The position numbers were made by a program, and so were the translations under genes. Below are positions 55,495 to 63,561 of a stretch of DNA of 64,000 nt, in pieces. Where the stretch lies: assembly GCA_963812335.1 (NCBI GenBank), contig CAWEUU010000001.1:62001-126000 (forward strand). The letters run 5' to 3'. The DNA comes from VRUE01 sp963812335. GTDB taxonomy: Bacteria; Actinomycetota; Thermoleophilia; Solirubrobacterales; 70-9. The first letter of the stretch is position 1. Every line of letters begins with the position of its first letter. The notes under the pieces were generated by a model, which worked only from the letters and a program-made list of their open reading frames with translations, ran no database searches and was not told where the DNA came from.

Positions 55495-56550
55495 TCAGAA
55501 GTCGTCGCGCAGGCGTCGCCAGCGTGCTCCCCGGCCGATCCCCTCACGTTCGATTACACCCTGATCGCGAAGCTCGCGAAGGATCCTGCCGATATGAACG
55601 TCGCTGACGTTCGGCGCCACGTCGCGAATGTCAGAGATGGAGAAAACGTCGCTGACGTTGGTGCGGACGAACCGCCGCACCGCCTCGGTCTTGCTGCCCC
55701 TCGAAGCCACCGTCTCAGTCCGCCGCTCGAAATCGCGATAGGCACCGATCATGACGCCGAGAAAGTACTCCAGCCAGGGCTGAAGATCGTGCCTGCCCTC
55801 GTGCCAACCAACCGTCGATCTGGCCAGCGATTCGTAGTAGGTCTCGCGCGACTCGTTGATCAGCTTCTCCCAGCTGACGTAACGCCCGACATCATGCCCG
55901 CAGTGATAGAGAAGCAGCGAAGTGGCAAGACGCGACATGCGGCCATTGCCATCTTGAAACGGGTGGATCATCAGAAAATCGAAGACCCAGGCTGCTAGAA
56001 GCAGTAACCGATTGTATCCGGCCAGATTCCACGCCCGGTCGAAGCGCTCGAACAGCTCGCCCATCGACCTCGGCGTATCTGCTGCTTTCACTGGCCGAAA
56101 CCTGACCACGACCGTGCCGTCGGGATGCGTTTCGGTGACCTCGTTCTCGCCCCGCTTGTATTGACCCGCCGGCGCGTCGGTCACCGAGTAGAGCCAACCG
56201 TGGAACTGCAGGAGGACGTTCTCCTTGAAGGGAATATTGGACGAATTCGTGTGGATCTCGTTGAGCACGATGCGATAGCCGACGATTTCGGCTTCGGATC
56301 GATTCTTCGGCGTGGTTTTCTCGAGCGCCAGTTCCCGCACGCGCTTCGATGGCGCCCTGATGTTCTCGATCGCGTTCGAGGCCTCCACGCTCTGCACGAC
56401 GGCTACGTCATGCAAGGTCTCGAGAACCATCGGATTCTGGCGGCGAAATACTTCCTGTCTCCCCCTGGACGCTTCGATGGCGGCCATGGCATTGAGGATG
56501 TTTGCCGGCTGCAGGTCGAGATGCCGATCTAAATCGCGAAACGTTTGCAC
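55495..56550 (-). CDS. Fic domain protein (second copy) with winged-helix end
   Basis: 351 residues. The class II inhibitory motif is in VEASNAIENIRAPS, the Fic core is HPFQDGNGRMSRLA (about residue 200), the flap region includes RFRPVKAADTP, and the C-terminal 70 residues (FSISDIRDVAPNVSDVHIGR, LRELRDQGVIERE) form a predicted winged helix, so the protein may bind its own promoter. GTG start at 56550 with AGGG about 9 bp upstream. The upstream region is AT-rich with repeated GATAGG sites. Base composition and codon use differ from neighbours, suggesting recent acquisition. Probably transfers AMP to a protein partner. Confidence 0.9.
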   Translation of the reverse strand: MQTFRDLDRHLDLQPANILNAMAAIEASRGRQEVFRRQNPMVLETLHDVAVVQSVEASNAIENIRAPSKRVRELALEKTTPKNRSEAEIVGYRIVLNEIHTNSSNIPFKENVLLQFHGWLYSVTDAPAGQYKRGENEVTETHPDGTVVVRFRPVKAADTPRSMGELFERFDRAWNLAGYNRLLLLAAWVFDFLMIHPFQDGNGRMSRLATSLLLYHCGHDVGRYVSWEKLINESRETYYESLARSTVGWHEGRHDLQPWLEYFLGVMIGAYRDFERRTETVASRGSKTEAVRRFVRTNVSDVFSISDIRDVAPNVSDVHIGRILRELRDQGVIEREGIGRGARWRRLRDDF

Positions 56551-56555
56551 AGCAC

Positions 56556-56673
56556 AAACCCTATCTCATGCGTCTAAAGCAGATCATTAGAGGCTCTATG
56601 AGAGGGTTTTCTCTGACGCAATACCTATCTAACTCACGATAATCCTATCTTATCGGCTTATTTGATAGGCTTT
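56556..56673 (-). promoter_or_regulatory. AT-rich region with GATAGG iterons upstream of the second Fic gene
   Basis: AACCCTATCTCAT (56556-56568), ATACCTATCTAAC (56621-56633) and AATCCTATCTTATC (56641-56654) carry AGATAGG on the minus strand, and TTTGATAGGCTTT (56661-56673) has the same core inverted. This stretch is far more AT-rich than the rest of the window. The repeats could be operators for autoregulation by the Fic protein's winged helix. It also abuts the 3' end of the methyltransferase gene. Confidence 0.5.
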
Positions 56674-57506
56674 AATCTCTCTCTCGAAAGCCGGGCGAAG
56701 TAGGCGAGGCGATTGCCCGAGTGCGTCCCGTACGCCAGGCCCGCATCGGCTGCCTGGCGCCTGAGGCTGGCCAGCCCGGTGAAGTGGGGGTCGCCGAATA
56801 GCTCGCCGACTACGAGGCGGCCGTCTGGCTTCAGCACCCTGCGGATCTCGCGCAGGGCGGCGCCGGGGTCGGGGATCTCGCCGAGCACGGCGACGAGCAC
56901 GACGGCGTCGACCGAGCCGTCCTCGTACGGCAGAGCGGTGGCGTCGCCCTGGGTGGAGACGACGTTCTCCAGGCCGCGCTCGGCCGCGCGGCGGCTGACG
57001 TGATCGAGGAACTCCTGCTGTAGGTCGAAGATCTCGATCCGGCCGTCCGGCCCGACCCACTCGGCGAGATCGAGCGTGTAGTAGCCGGTGCCGGGGCCGA
57101 TCTCCAGCACCCGCTCGCCCGGCTGCGGCGCCAAGACCGCGCGCAGCCGCTCGCACGTGATCACCGGGTGCGGCGCTTCGACCCAGAAGCGCTGTCCGTA
57201 GGGGCAGGCCGAGGGATTCTTGCGCCACCACAGCGCCGCGCCGAGGACCGCCCCGCCGGCCAGCCCGATTAATGCCTTGGCCCGCATCGACGGCCCCGAA
57301 AAACCGACCTTTTGCTGGCCCGAGTCGATCCGCAGGAAGGCGACCTTGCCGACGTAGACGGCAAGGGTGCCGTCCTCGGTGTCGACGTCGTGCCAGCCGC
57401 CCTTCTCGACCTGCTTGCGCAGGTCCTTGAGCTCGTCGGCGGTCAGCCGCACGGGCACGACCTGGCCGCCCTCGAAGCCGATCTCCACCTTCTGCGTCTC
57501 CGCCAT
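56658..57506 (-). CDS. membrane-anchored class I SAM methyltransferase with extra N-terminal domain
   Basis: 282 residues. An N-terminal module of about 65 residues (VEIGFEGGQVVPVRLTADEL, AVYVGKVAFLRIDSGQ) is followed by a membrane helix (KALIGLAGGAVLGAALWW) and a Rossmann-type methyltransferase: VLEIGPGTGYYTLDLAEWV (SAM loop), IEIFDLQQEFL, GDATALPYEDGSVDAVVLV and LKPDGRLVVGELF. It resembles the UbiE/ArsM-like group; the substrate may be a lipid. ATG at 57506 with GGAGAGGAG 5 bp upstream, overlapping the epimerase stop by one base. Same operon as the epimerase and DUF1385 gene. Confidence 0.82.
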   Translation of the reverse strand: MAETQKVEIGFEGGQVVPVRLTADELKDLRKQVEKGGWHDVDTEDGTLAVYVGKVAFLRIDSGQQKVGFSGPSMRAKALIGLAGGAVLGAALWWRKNPSACPYGQRFWVEAPHPVITCERLRAVLAPQPGERVLEIGPGTGYYTLDLAEWVGPDGRIEIFDLQQEFLDHVSRRAAERGLENVVSTQGDATALPYEDGSVDAVVLVAVLGEIPDPGAALREIRRVLKPDGRLVVGELFGDPHFTGLASLRRQAADAGLAYGTHSGNRLAYFARLSRERLKPIK

Positions 57507-57919
57507 CAGTGCTCCTCTCCGCTCGGTTCGACGATCTCGGTCAGCACGCCGCCGGTCGAGCGCGGGTGCAGGAAGGCGACGCGGCTCCCGCGAATCCCGA
57601 CCCGCGCCTCGCTGTCGATCAGCTCGAGCCCGGCGGCGGCGAGCCGCTGCAGCGTCGCGTCGATGTCGTCGACCGCGTAGGCGACATGATGAAGGCCGGG
57701 CCCCTTGCGGGCGAGGAACTTGCCGACCGCGGTCTCGGGCCCGAGCGGGCGCAGCAGCTCGACGTGCCCGTCGCCGACGTCGAGCAGGACCGCCTCGACC
57801 CCCTGCGAATCCACCGTCTCGCGGTGCGCGAGCGTCATCGCAAAGCTCTTCTCGTAGAGCTCGATCGCCACGTCGAGGTCCTCGACGGCGACACCGATGT
57901 GATCGATCCGGCCGAACAT
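57506..57919 (-). CDS. mce: methylmalonyl-CoA epimerase
   Basis: 137 residues with the two VOC (glyoxalase-fold) halves. The sequence starts FGRIDHIGVAVEDLDVAI and has AVLLDVGDGHVELLRPL, KGPGLHHVAYAVDDIDATL and LTEIVEP; the His/Gln/His/Glu metal ligands can be placed at about 7, in HVELL, LHHVAY and LTEIV. It turns (S)- into (R)-methylmalonyl-CoA, linking propionyl-CoA carboxylase with the mutase encoded 40 kb away. Stop and the following ATG overlap (TGATG). Confidence 0.93.
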   Translation of the reverse strand: MFGRIDHIGVAVEDLDVAIELYEKSFAMTLAHRETVDSQGVEAVLLDVGDGHVELLRPLGPETAVGKFLARKGPGLHHVAYAVDDIDATLQRLAAAGLELIDSEARVGIRGSRVAFLHPRSTGGVLTEIVEPSGEEH

Positions 57920-57930
57920 CGGCCGGAAGT

Positions 57931-58755
57931 CTACGTGGCCGGCGGCGGCTCGCCCGCGGCGGCGGGCGGCGCCTCGACACGGAGGATCTCGGCCAGGGCG
58001 GCGATCCCGACCTGGAGCTGCTCGGGGGTCGGCTCCTTCGTCGCCAGGTGGCGCTGGATCGCCCGCCCGGGAGTGTGGAAGGCCTCGGCCAATGGGGCGC
58101 CGTGGTTGCGATCGCTCCAGGCGAACATCTCGACTGCGAGCGAGGCGCCGCCGAGGCCGACGACGGCGCGCGCCAGCGGGCTCGGCCGCTCAACCAACCG
58201 CTCCAGCAGCAACGTGCCGCCGGCGGAGAGCAGCATCATCGGCGCGATCAGGTTGGACCCGCAGCGGTCGTGCTCCTTGGGAACCGAGGCAGGGTCCTCG
58301 ACGCCCTGCTCGTAGGCGGCGATCGCCTTGTGCTCGACCCCGTGGTAGGCGGCGAGGTCGCGATCGCCGAGGGCGACCACGGCGGGCATCGCGCCGAGCG
58401 CCTGCACGGCGCCCTCGCGCAGGGCCGTGCTGCCCAGCCGCCGCCGCAGCACCGCGGTGAGCGCGAAGGTCGCGGCGGCGGCGGCGACCACGCGCCAATC
58501 CTCGAACGGCAGCCGCGCCGCCGGCAGCCGCCGTCGCACCAACGGCAGCACCGCCATCGCCTCGGCGAGTTTGAGCGGTCCGCGCAGTCCCGGCGCCCGG
58601 CCGGCGAGCTTCGGCGCCAGCTCCGGCTTGCGCCGCGAGGCGACCTGCACCTGGCCGTCGCGGTCGCGCACCGCGGCGGCCCAGTGTGTCGGCCCGTGGA
58701 TCAGCAGGCCGTTGCGCAAGGCCATCCCACCCAGTCGCAGCTTCTCCGCGCTCAT
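57931..58755 (-). CDS. DUF1385 (YqhQ-like) membrane protein
   Basis: 274 residues. The start (LRLGGMALRNGLLIHGPTHW, then the Ala-rich VASRRKPELAPKLAG) and the conserved YHGVEHKAIAAYEQG and HDRCGSNLIAP motifs define DUF1385, an integral membrane family with likely metal-binding His residues and no known function. Several helices run from about residue 95 to 220. The gene starts the epimerase/methyltransferase operon (11-bp gap to mce). A His/Glu/Cys cluster makes a membrane metalloprotein possible. Confidence 0.83.
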   Translation of the reverse strand: MSAEKLRLGGMALRNGLLIHGPTHWAAAVRDRDGQVQVASRRKPELAPKLAGRAPGLRGPLKLAEAMAVLPLVRRRLPAARLPFEDWRVVAAAAATFALTAVLRRRLGSTALREGAVQALGAMPAVVALGDRDLAAYHGVEHKAIAAYEQGVEDPASVPKEHDRCGSNLIAPMMLLSAGGTLLLERLVERPSPLARAVVGLGGASLAVEMFAWSDRNHGAPLAEAFHTPGRAIQRHLATKEPTPEQLQVGIAALAEILRVEAPPAAAGEPPPAT

Positions 58756-58810
58756 CGACAGCAGACCTTAGAGAGCCGCCCTCGATGCCGCGACATCGGG
58801 CGGCTCGGCC

Positions 58811-59554
58811 CTACGACTTCGTCGCCGGGGCCCAGCCCGGCGGGAAGGCGCCGGCCGGGACATCGCCCCTGCCGGGCTCGAACCAAGTGGAAGCCAGCGC
58901 CGCGCAGGCTCGCTCCTCGACCAGCGGCCGCACGTCGCCGATCTGGGCGAGCAGGTGCAGCGAGGAGCCGAGCTGGAAGTCTGCGGCGGTCGGCTGCTCG
59001 CCGCCGACCGCCCCGGCGTCGAGCAGGGCATCGACCGCGTCGAGCTGGGCGGGCAGCGCCTGCAGCGTGGCGTGGATCCGCTCGGCGCTGATCTCGAGGT
59101 AGCGCCAGGAGGCGCGCATCGTCTTGATCGCGAAGTCGGTCGCCGGCGGGTCGAGCTGGGCGACCCCGGCGAACGTCCCCATCGACTCGGGGCGAAAGTG
59201 CATCGCGCCGAAGATGAGCACGCGGGCGCTTTCCTGAAGCTCCTCGACGAGCCCCGCCTCGGCGTCGCGGATCGTCTCGGCCACGGCGTCGGGATAGAGG
59301 CCGGCGTCCGGGTGGAGCTGGTCGAGCCGAACAAAGATCGCGGTTGTGCCGTGCACCGGGTCGCCGTCGACCAGCAGCCCGGGGACCGTCTTGTTGCCCT
59401 CCCCGTAGATGCCTTCGACCTCCTCGTTGTGGCGGCCGGACATCAGCTCAACCGTCTCGTACTCCCAACCGAAGCGGTCGAGCGCCGCGCTCACCGCGAG
59501 GCAGGGGTGCGAGAAGGGGACGACGTGGAGGACGAGCTGCGGCTGCGCGGACAT
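58811..59554 (-). CDS. glutathione S-transferase-like protein
   Basis: 247 residues. A thioredoxin-like N-domain (LVLHVVPFSHPCLAVSAALD, DRFGWEYETVEL, GNKTVPGLLVDGDPVHGTTA) with the cis-Pro of the GST fold, followed by an all-helical C-domain (TFAGVAQLDPPATDFAIKTM, TAADFQLGSSLHLL). The active-site Ser/Cys lies in SHPC. Most actinobacteria use mycothiol, so the thiol cofactor is unknown. ATG at 59554; downstream is a hairpin-rich gap. Confidence 0.75.
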   Translation of the reverse strand: MSAQPQLVLHVVPFSHPCLAVSAALDRFGWEYETVELMSGRHNEEVEGIYGEGNKTVPGLLVDGDPVHGTTAIFVRLDQLHPDAGLYPDAVAETIRDAEAGLVEELQESARVLIFGAMHFRPESMGTFAGVAQLDPPATDFAIKTMRASWRYLEISAERIHATLQALPAQLDAVDALLDAGAVGGEQPTAADFQLGSSLHLLAQIGDVRPLVEERACAALASTWFEPGRGDVPAGAFPPGWAPATKS

Positions 59555-59587
59555 CGGCGCGGACCCTATCCCGAATCCGGGGGGGTC

Positions 59588-59739
59588 GGGGGGCAACGGC
59601 CCCCCAATACCCGACGACCGCGCGAGTGTCGCGCGGTCGTCGGTTCCCCTGATTCCCCTGTTAGTCCCGGCCGGAGGCCCCCAGTCCAGGCCTCCGGCCG
59701 GTGTGTCGGCTCTCCCTGGCTCTAGCTTGGAAAGCCGAC
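59588..59739. repeat. four consecutive strong hairpins
   Basis: GGGGGGC / GCCCCCC (59588-59605); a perfect 15-bp stem with 3-nt loop, CCGACGACCGCGCGA / TCGCGCGGTCGTCGG (59611-59643); a 13-bp stem, CCGGCCGGAGGCC / GGCCTCCGGCCGG (59667-59701); and GTCGGCT / AGCCGAC (59705-59739). They fill the gap between the rarA stop and the upstream end of the GST-like gene. I see no CDS or tRNA in it. The array might terminate rarA or encode a structured RNA. Confidence 0.7.
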
Positions 59740-59778
59740 CTCTGAAACACCCACTTGTAAAAGAAGTTGCGCTTGCGA

Positions 59779-61134
59779 CTAATTGCCCGAAAGCCGCTCG
59801 CGGAGCGCCTCCAGACGCCGGCCCAGCTCGACCTCGAAGCCGCGCCCGGTGGGCCGGTAAAAGCGCTGCTCCTCAAGCCCCGGCGGCATCAGCGGCTGGT
59901 CGCCGACGGCGCCCGGCTCGTCGTGGGCGTAGCGGTATCCCTCGCCGCGGCCGAGCTTCTCCGCGCCGGGATAGTGGGCGTCGCGCAGGTAGTCGGGCGG
60001 CGTGCGGGCGCCGTTCTCGCGAACCTCGCCGCGGGCGCGGCCGAGCGCTTTGTAGGAGGCGTTGGACTTCGGCGCCAGAGCCAGGTAGACGGCCGCCTGG
60101 GCGAGGTTGAGCGCGCACTCGGGCAGGCCGACCCGGTCGACCGCTCGCGCCGCGGCGTCGGCGACAAGCAGCGCCTGCGGGTCGGCGTTGCCGACATCCT
60201 CGGAGGCGAGGATGACCATGCGGCGGGCGATGAAGCGCGGGTCCTCGCCGCCCTCGAGCATCACCGCCAGGTAGTAGAGCGAGGCGTCGACGTCGGAGCC
60301 GCGCGTCGCCTTGATCCAGGCCGAGACGAAGTCGTAGTGACGGTCGCCCTCGCGGTCGTAGTCGAGCGCCTTGCGCTGCAGCGCGTCCTCGACCGCGGCG
60401 ACGTTCACCGCTGTGGATTTTTGCCGTGCTCCAGCACGGTCAAAGTCCACAGCGCGCTCGGCGGCGCGCTCGAGCGCGGAGAGGGCGACGCGGGCGTCGC
60501 CGCCGGAGCGCCGGGCGAGCATCGCCAGGGCGGCGTCCTCGACCGGCGGCGGCTCGGCCAGGCCGCGCTCGGGGTCGGCCAGCGCCCGCCGCAGCAGCTC
60601 CTCGATCTGCGCGGCGGAGAGCGACTGCAACTCGTAGACCTGACAGCGCGATAGCAGCGCCGAGTTGACCTCGAAGTAGGGGTTCTCGGTGGTCGCCCCT
60701 ATGAGAGTGAGCAGCCCCTCCTCGACCGCCGGCAGCAGCGCGTCCTGCTGGGCCTTGTTGAAGCGGTGGATCTCGTCGAGGAAGAGGATCGTCGGGCGGC
60801 CCGAGCGTCGCCGCTCCCGCGCCCGCTCGATCACCCCGCGGATCTCGGCTTTGCCCGCGTTGACCGCCGACTCCTCCTCGAAGGCCCCGTCTGCCCCCGC
60901 AGCCGCGATCCGCGCCAGCGTCGTCTTCCCGGCCCCCGGCGGCCCATACAAGATCGCCGAGTGCGGATGCCCCGCCTCGATCGCCGCCCGCAGCGCCGAC
61001 CCCTCCCCCAGCACGTGCTCCTGCCCGACCAGCTCGCCCAGGGACCTGGGACGCATGCGAACGGCCAAGGGTGCATCACCAGCTACCTCCCCAGTGGTTT
61101 GGGCGAGGTCCGTGTCGAACAACCGCTCGTCCAT
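59779..61134 (-). CDS. rarA: replication-associated recombination protein A
   Basis: 451 residues of the clamp-loader-like AAA+ family (RarA/MgsA/WRNIP1). Walker A GPPGAGKTTLAR, Walker B FLDEIHRFNKAQQDALLP, sensor 1 IGATTENPYFEVNSALLSR, and a C-terminal tetramerisation part (LYYLAVMLEGGEDPRFIARR, YRYAHDEPGA). It acts at stalled replication forks. The ATG at 61134 starts the MDERLFDT N-terminus; an in-frame upstream extension only crosses a palindrome. A hairpin insert is embedded in frame at 60410-60454. The gene diverges from the aldehyde dehydrogenase at 61243. Confidence 0.95.
   Translation of the reverse strand: MDERLFDTDLAQTTGEVAGDAPLAVRMRPRSLGELVGQEHVLGEGSALRAAIEAGHPHSAILYGPPGAGKTTLARIAAAGADGAFEEESAVNAGKAEIRGVIERARERRRSGRPTILFLDEIHRFNKAQQDALLPAVEEGLLTLIGATTENPYFEVNSALLSRCQVYELQSLSAAQIEELLRRALADPERGLAEPPPVEDAALAMLARRSGGDARVALSALERAAERAVDFDRAGARQKSTAVNVAAVEDALQRKALDYDREGDRHYDFVSAWIKATRGSDVDASLYYLAVMLEGGEDPRFIARRMVILASEDVGNADPQALLVADAAARAVDRVGLPECALNLAQAAVYLALAPKSNASYKALGRARGEVRENGARTPPDYLRDAHYPGAEKLGRGEGYRYAHDEPGAVGDQPLMPPGLEEQRFYRPTGRGFEVELGRRLEALRERLSGN
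60410..60454. repeat. in-frame palindrome inside rarA
   Basis: Outer pair CGCTGTGGA (60410-60418) / TCCACAGCG (60446-60454), inner pair CCGTGCT / AGCACGG with a TTTTG / CAAAG-like joint. The roughly 45-bp hairpin encodes DFDRAGARQKSTAV between the helical and C-terminal parts of RarA, where relatives vary in length. The inner TTTTTGCC / GG-CAAAG arrangement resembles the TTTTTCGCC cores of the intergenic palindromes. Confidence 0.68.
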
Positions 61135-61148
61135 ACAGACGAGTATGA

Positions 61149-61216
61149 GGGAGCAGGGGGAGGGGTTCGGCGGAGCCTCCCCGCTGTTGCTCCGCCGAAC
61201 CCCTCCCCCTGCTCCC
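61149..61216. repeat. 27-bp perfect inverted repeat between divergent genes
   Basis: Arms at 61149-61175 and 61190-61216 are exact reverse complements (left arm begins GGGAGCAGGGGGAGGGG), with a 14-nt spacer. It lies between the divergent starts of rarA (61134) and the aldehyde dehydrogenase (61243), where a terminator would not be expected; it may be a regulatory site or an inserted element. Same G-rich arm style as elsewhere. Confidence 0.82.
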
Positions 61217-61242
61217 CCCAAACCGGCCTACAATCGACGGCC

Positions 61243-62838
61243 ATGGAGATCGCCACGCAGCCCCAAGCCGCCCAGTCCACCCTCGAGTCCTTCAACCCCG
61301 CCACCGGCGAGCTCGTCGGCTCGGTCGCGACGATCGGGCCGGACGAGGTGCAGGCAGTCGTCGACGACGTCGCCCGCATCCAGCCGGCCTGGGCGGAGCT
61401 CAGCCTCTCCGACCGCGGCGCCTACCTGCGGCGCGCCGCCGACGCCCTGCTCGACGACATCGACGAGCTCGCCGAGCTGCTCGTCTCCGAGCAGGGCAAG
61501 CCGCGTGCCGAGGCCTACACGATGGAGCTGCTGCCGACCGTCGACGCGCTGCACTGGTGTGCCAAGGCCGGCCCGAAGATCCTCGCTGACGAGAAGGTGC
61601 GGATGAGCCAGGCCTTCCTGGCGACGAAGAAATCGCGCTTCACCTACGAGCCGCTCGGCGTCGTCGGCGTGATCGCCCCCTGGAACTACCCCTGGTCGAT
61701 CCCCTTCGGCGAGGTCGCGATCGCGCTGATGGCCGGCAACGGCGTCGTGCTCAAGCCGGCCAGCCTGACGCCGCTGCTGGGCGAGGCGATCCGGCGCGTG
61801 TTCGAGAAGGGCGGCCTGCCCGAGGGCCTGGTTCGGGTCGTGCACGGCGGCGGCGCCGTCGGCGACGCGCTGGCCAAGTCGAGCGCCGAGAAGATCTTCT
61901 TCACCGGCTCGGTCGAGGTCGGCCGCAAGGTCGGCGAGGTGTGTGCAGGGCGGTTGAAGGGCTCGGTGCTCGAGCTCGGCGGCAAGGACCCGATGATCGT
62001 CTGCGCCGACGCCGACCTCGACAACGCGATCTCCGGCGCAGTCTGGGGCGGCTTCGCCAACGCCGGCCAGACCTGCTCGGGGATCGAGCGCGTCTACGTC
62101 GTGCGCGAGGTCGCCGACCGCTTCGTCGAGGGCGTCGCCCGCGAGGCGGGGAAGCTGCGCCTCGGCAACCCGCTCGAGTGGGAGACCGAGATCGGCCCGA
62201 TGACCTCCGAGAGCCAGTACGAGATCGTCGTCGAGCTGATCGAGGATGCGGTCGCCTCCGGCGCGACCAAGCTCTGCGGCGGCCCGACCGAGGTCTCCGG
62301 CCTGCCCGGCAAGTTCGTCGCCCCGACCGTGCTGACCGGGGTCACGCACGAGATGCGGATCATGCAGGAGGAGGTCTTCGGACCCGTTCTCCCGATCGTC
62401 GTCGTCGACTCCGAGCAGGAGGCGATCGACCTCGCCAACGACTCCGAGTTCGGCCTCGGCGCGTCGGTCTGGACCAAGGACCGCCAGAAGGGGGCGCGAA
62501 TCGCGCGGCGGATCGAGTCGGGGATGGTCTGGATCAACGACCACTCCTTCAGCCACGGCGCCTGCCAGTGCGCCTGGGGCGGGGTCAAGGACTCCGGGGT
62601 CGGCCGCTCGCACTCCAAATTCGGCTTCTACGAGTGCGTCAACATCAAGATGAACGCCTGGGAGCCGGGGCTTGCCCGCGACTTCTGGTGGCACCCCTAC
62701 GACCAGACCCTGGGCGAAGCGGTGCGCGCCTCGGCCAAGATCCTCTACGGCAAGGGCGCGACCCGGACCGCCGCCCTGCGCGAGGGCGCCGGGCCGCTGC
62801 TCAAGATCGGCGCCCGCACCCTGCGCAAGCGCCGGTAG
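61243..62838 (+). CDS. aldehyde dehydrogenase (succinate-semialdehyde dehydrogenase-like)
   Basis: 531 residues. Catalytic Cys in GQTCSGIERVYVV, Glu in VLELGGKDPM, cofactor motif FFTGSVEVGRKVGE, and IAPWNYPWSIPFGEV. EEVFGPVLPIV matches the ALDH consensus. The extra C-terminal tail after ECVNIKMNAWEPGLARDFWW resembles mycobacterial GabD2-like enzymes, of similar length. ATG at 61243. The neighbour is the CcmA gene 69 bp downstream; no functional link is evident. Confidence 0.92.
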   Translation: MEIATQPQAAQSTLESFNPATGELVGSVATIGPDEVQAVVDDVARIQPAWAELSLSDRGAYLRRAADALLDDIDELAELLVSEQGKPRAEAYTMELLPTVDALHWCAKAGPKILADEKVRMSQAFLATKKSRFTYEPLGVVGVIAPWNYPWSIPFGEVAIALMAGNGVVLKPASLTPLLGEAIRRVFEKGGLPEGLVRVVHGGGAVGDALAKSSAEKIFFTGSVEVGRKVGEVCAGRLKGSVLELGGKDPMIVCADADLDNAISGAVWGGFANAGQTCSGIERVYVVREVADRFVEGVAREAGKLRLGNPLEWETEIGPMTSESQYEIVVELIEDAVASGATKLCGGPTEVSGLPGKFVAPTVLTGVTHEMRIMQEEVFGPVLPIVVVDSEQEAIDLANDSEFGLGASVWTKDRQKGARIARRIESGMVWINDHSFSHGACQCAWGGVKDSGVGRSHSKFGFYECVNIKMNAWEPGLARDFWWHPYDQTLGEAVRASAKILYGKGATRTAALREGAGPLLKIGARTLRKRR

Positions 62839-62907
62839 CGACCGCCGATTGCGCGATTTTCCACCCCGTCGTGGGGAGAATCGCTCGATCGGGGGAGAAT
62901 CCGCCCG

Positions 62908-63561
62908 ATGACCGAGGCGATCGAGCTGCGCGGCCTGCGCCGCGAGTACGGCGAACGCGCCGCGCTGGCCGGCGTCGACCTCTCCCTGCGGCGGGGCGAA
63001 TCGCTGCTCGTCCTCGGGCCCAACGGTGCCGGCAAGACGACCCTGCTGCGCGTGCTCGCCACCCTGCTGCGGCCCAGCGGCGGCAAGGCGAGCGTGCTCG
63101 GCGCCGCCCTCCCCGGCGAGGCGTGGAAGGTGCGCAGCAGGATCGGGCTGCTCGGCCATGACGCGCTTCTCTACCGAGACCTGAGCGGCAGGGAGAACCT
63201 GCGCTTCCATGCCCGCCTGCACGGGATCGGAGGCGACGACGCCGAGGCCCGGATCGACAAGCTGCTCGGCGCCGCCGGCATGGCGCGCCGCGCCGACGAC
63301 AGGGTCGCGGAGCTCTCGGCCGGAATGCGCCAGCGCATCGCCGTCTGCCGCTGTGTCCTGCACGAGCCCGAGCTGCTGCTGCTCGACGAGCCCGACTCGA
63401 ACCTGGACGCCGAGGGGCGCGAGCTGGCCCAGGGGCTGATCGGGCCGGCGCCGGGGCGCAGCCGCGTCTTGGTCAGCCACGACCCCGAGCGCTTCCGCGC
63501 CGAGTCCGATCAGGTGCTGCGCCTCGGCATCGGCGAGCCGGCCGGGGCGGCCACCGCATGA
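62908..63561 (+). CDS. ccmA: ABC transporter ATP-binding protein, haem exporter CcmA-like
   Basis: 217 residues, short as for CcmA. Walker A GPNGAGKTTLLR, signature LSAGMRQRIAVCR (a CcmA-like variant of LSGGQ), Walker B LLLLDEPDSNLD and the switch His in VLVSHDPER. Together with the overlapping membrane subunit gene it probably exports haem for cytochrome c maturation. ATG at 62908; the stop overlaps the next ATG by 4 bp (ATGA). Confidence 0.87.
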   Translation: MTEAIELRGLRREYGERAALAGVDLSLRRGESLLVLGPNGAGKTTLLRVLATLLRPSGGKASVLGAALPGEAWKVRSRIGLLGHDALLYRDLSGRENLRFHARLHGIGGDDAEARIDKLLGAAGMARRADDRVAELSAGMRQRIAVCRCVLHEPELLLLDEPDSNLDAEGRELAQGLIGPAPGRSRVLVSHDPERFRAESDQVLRLGIGEPAGAATA

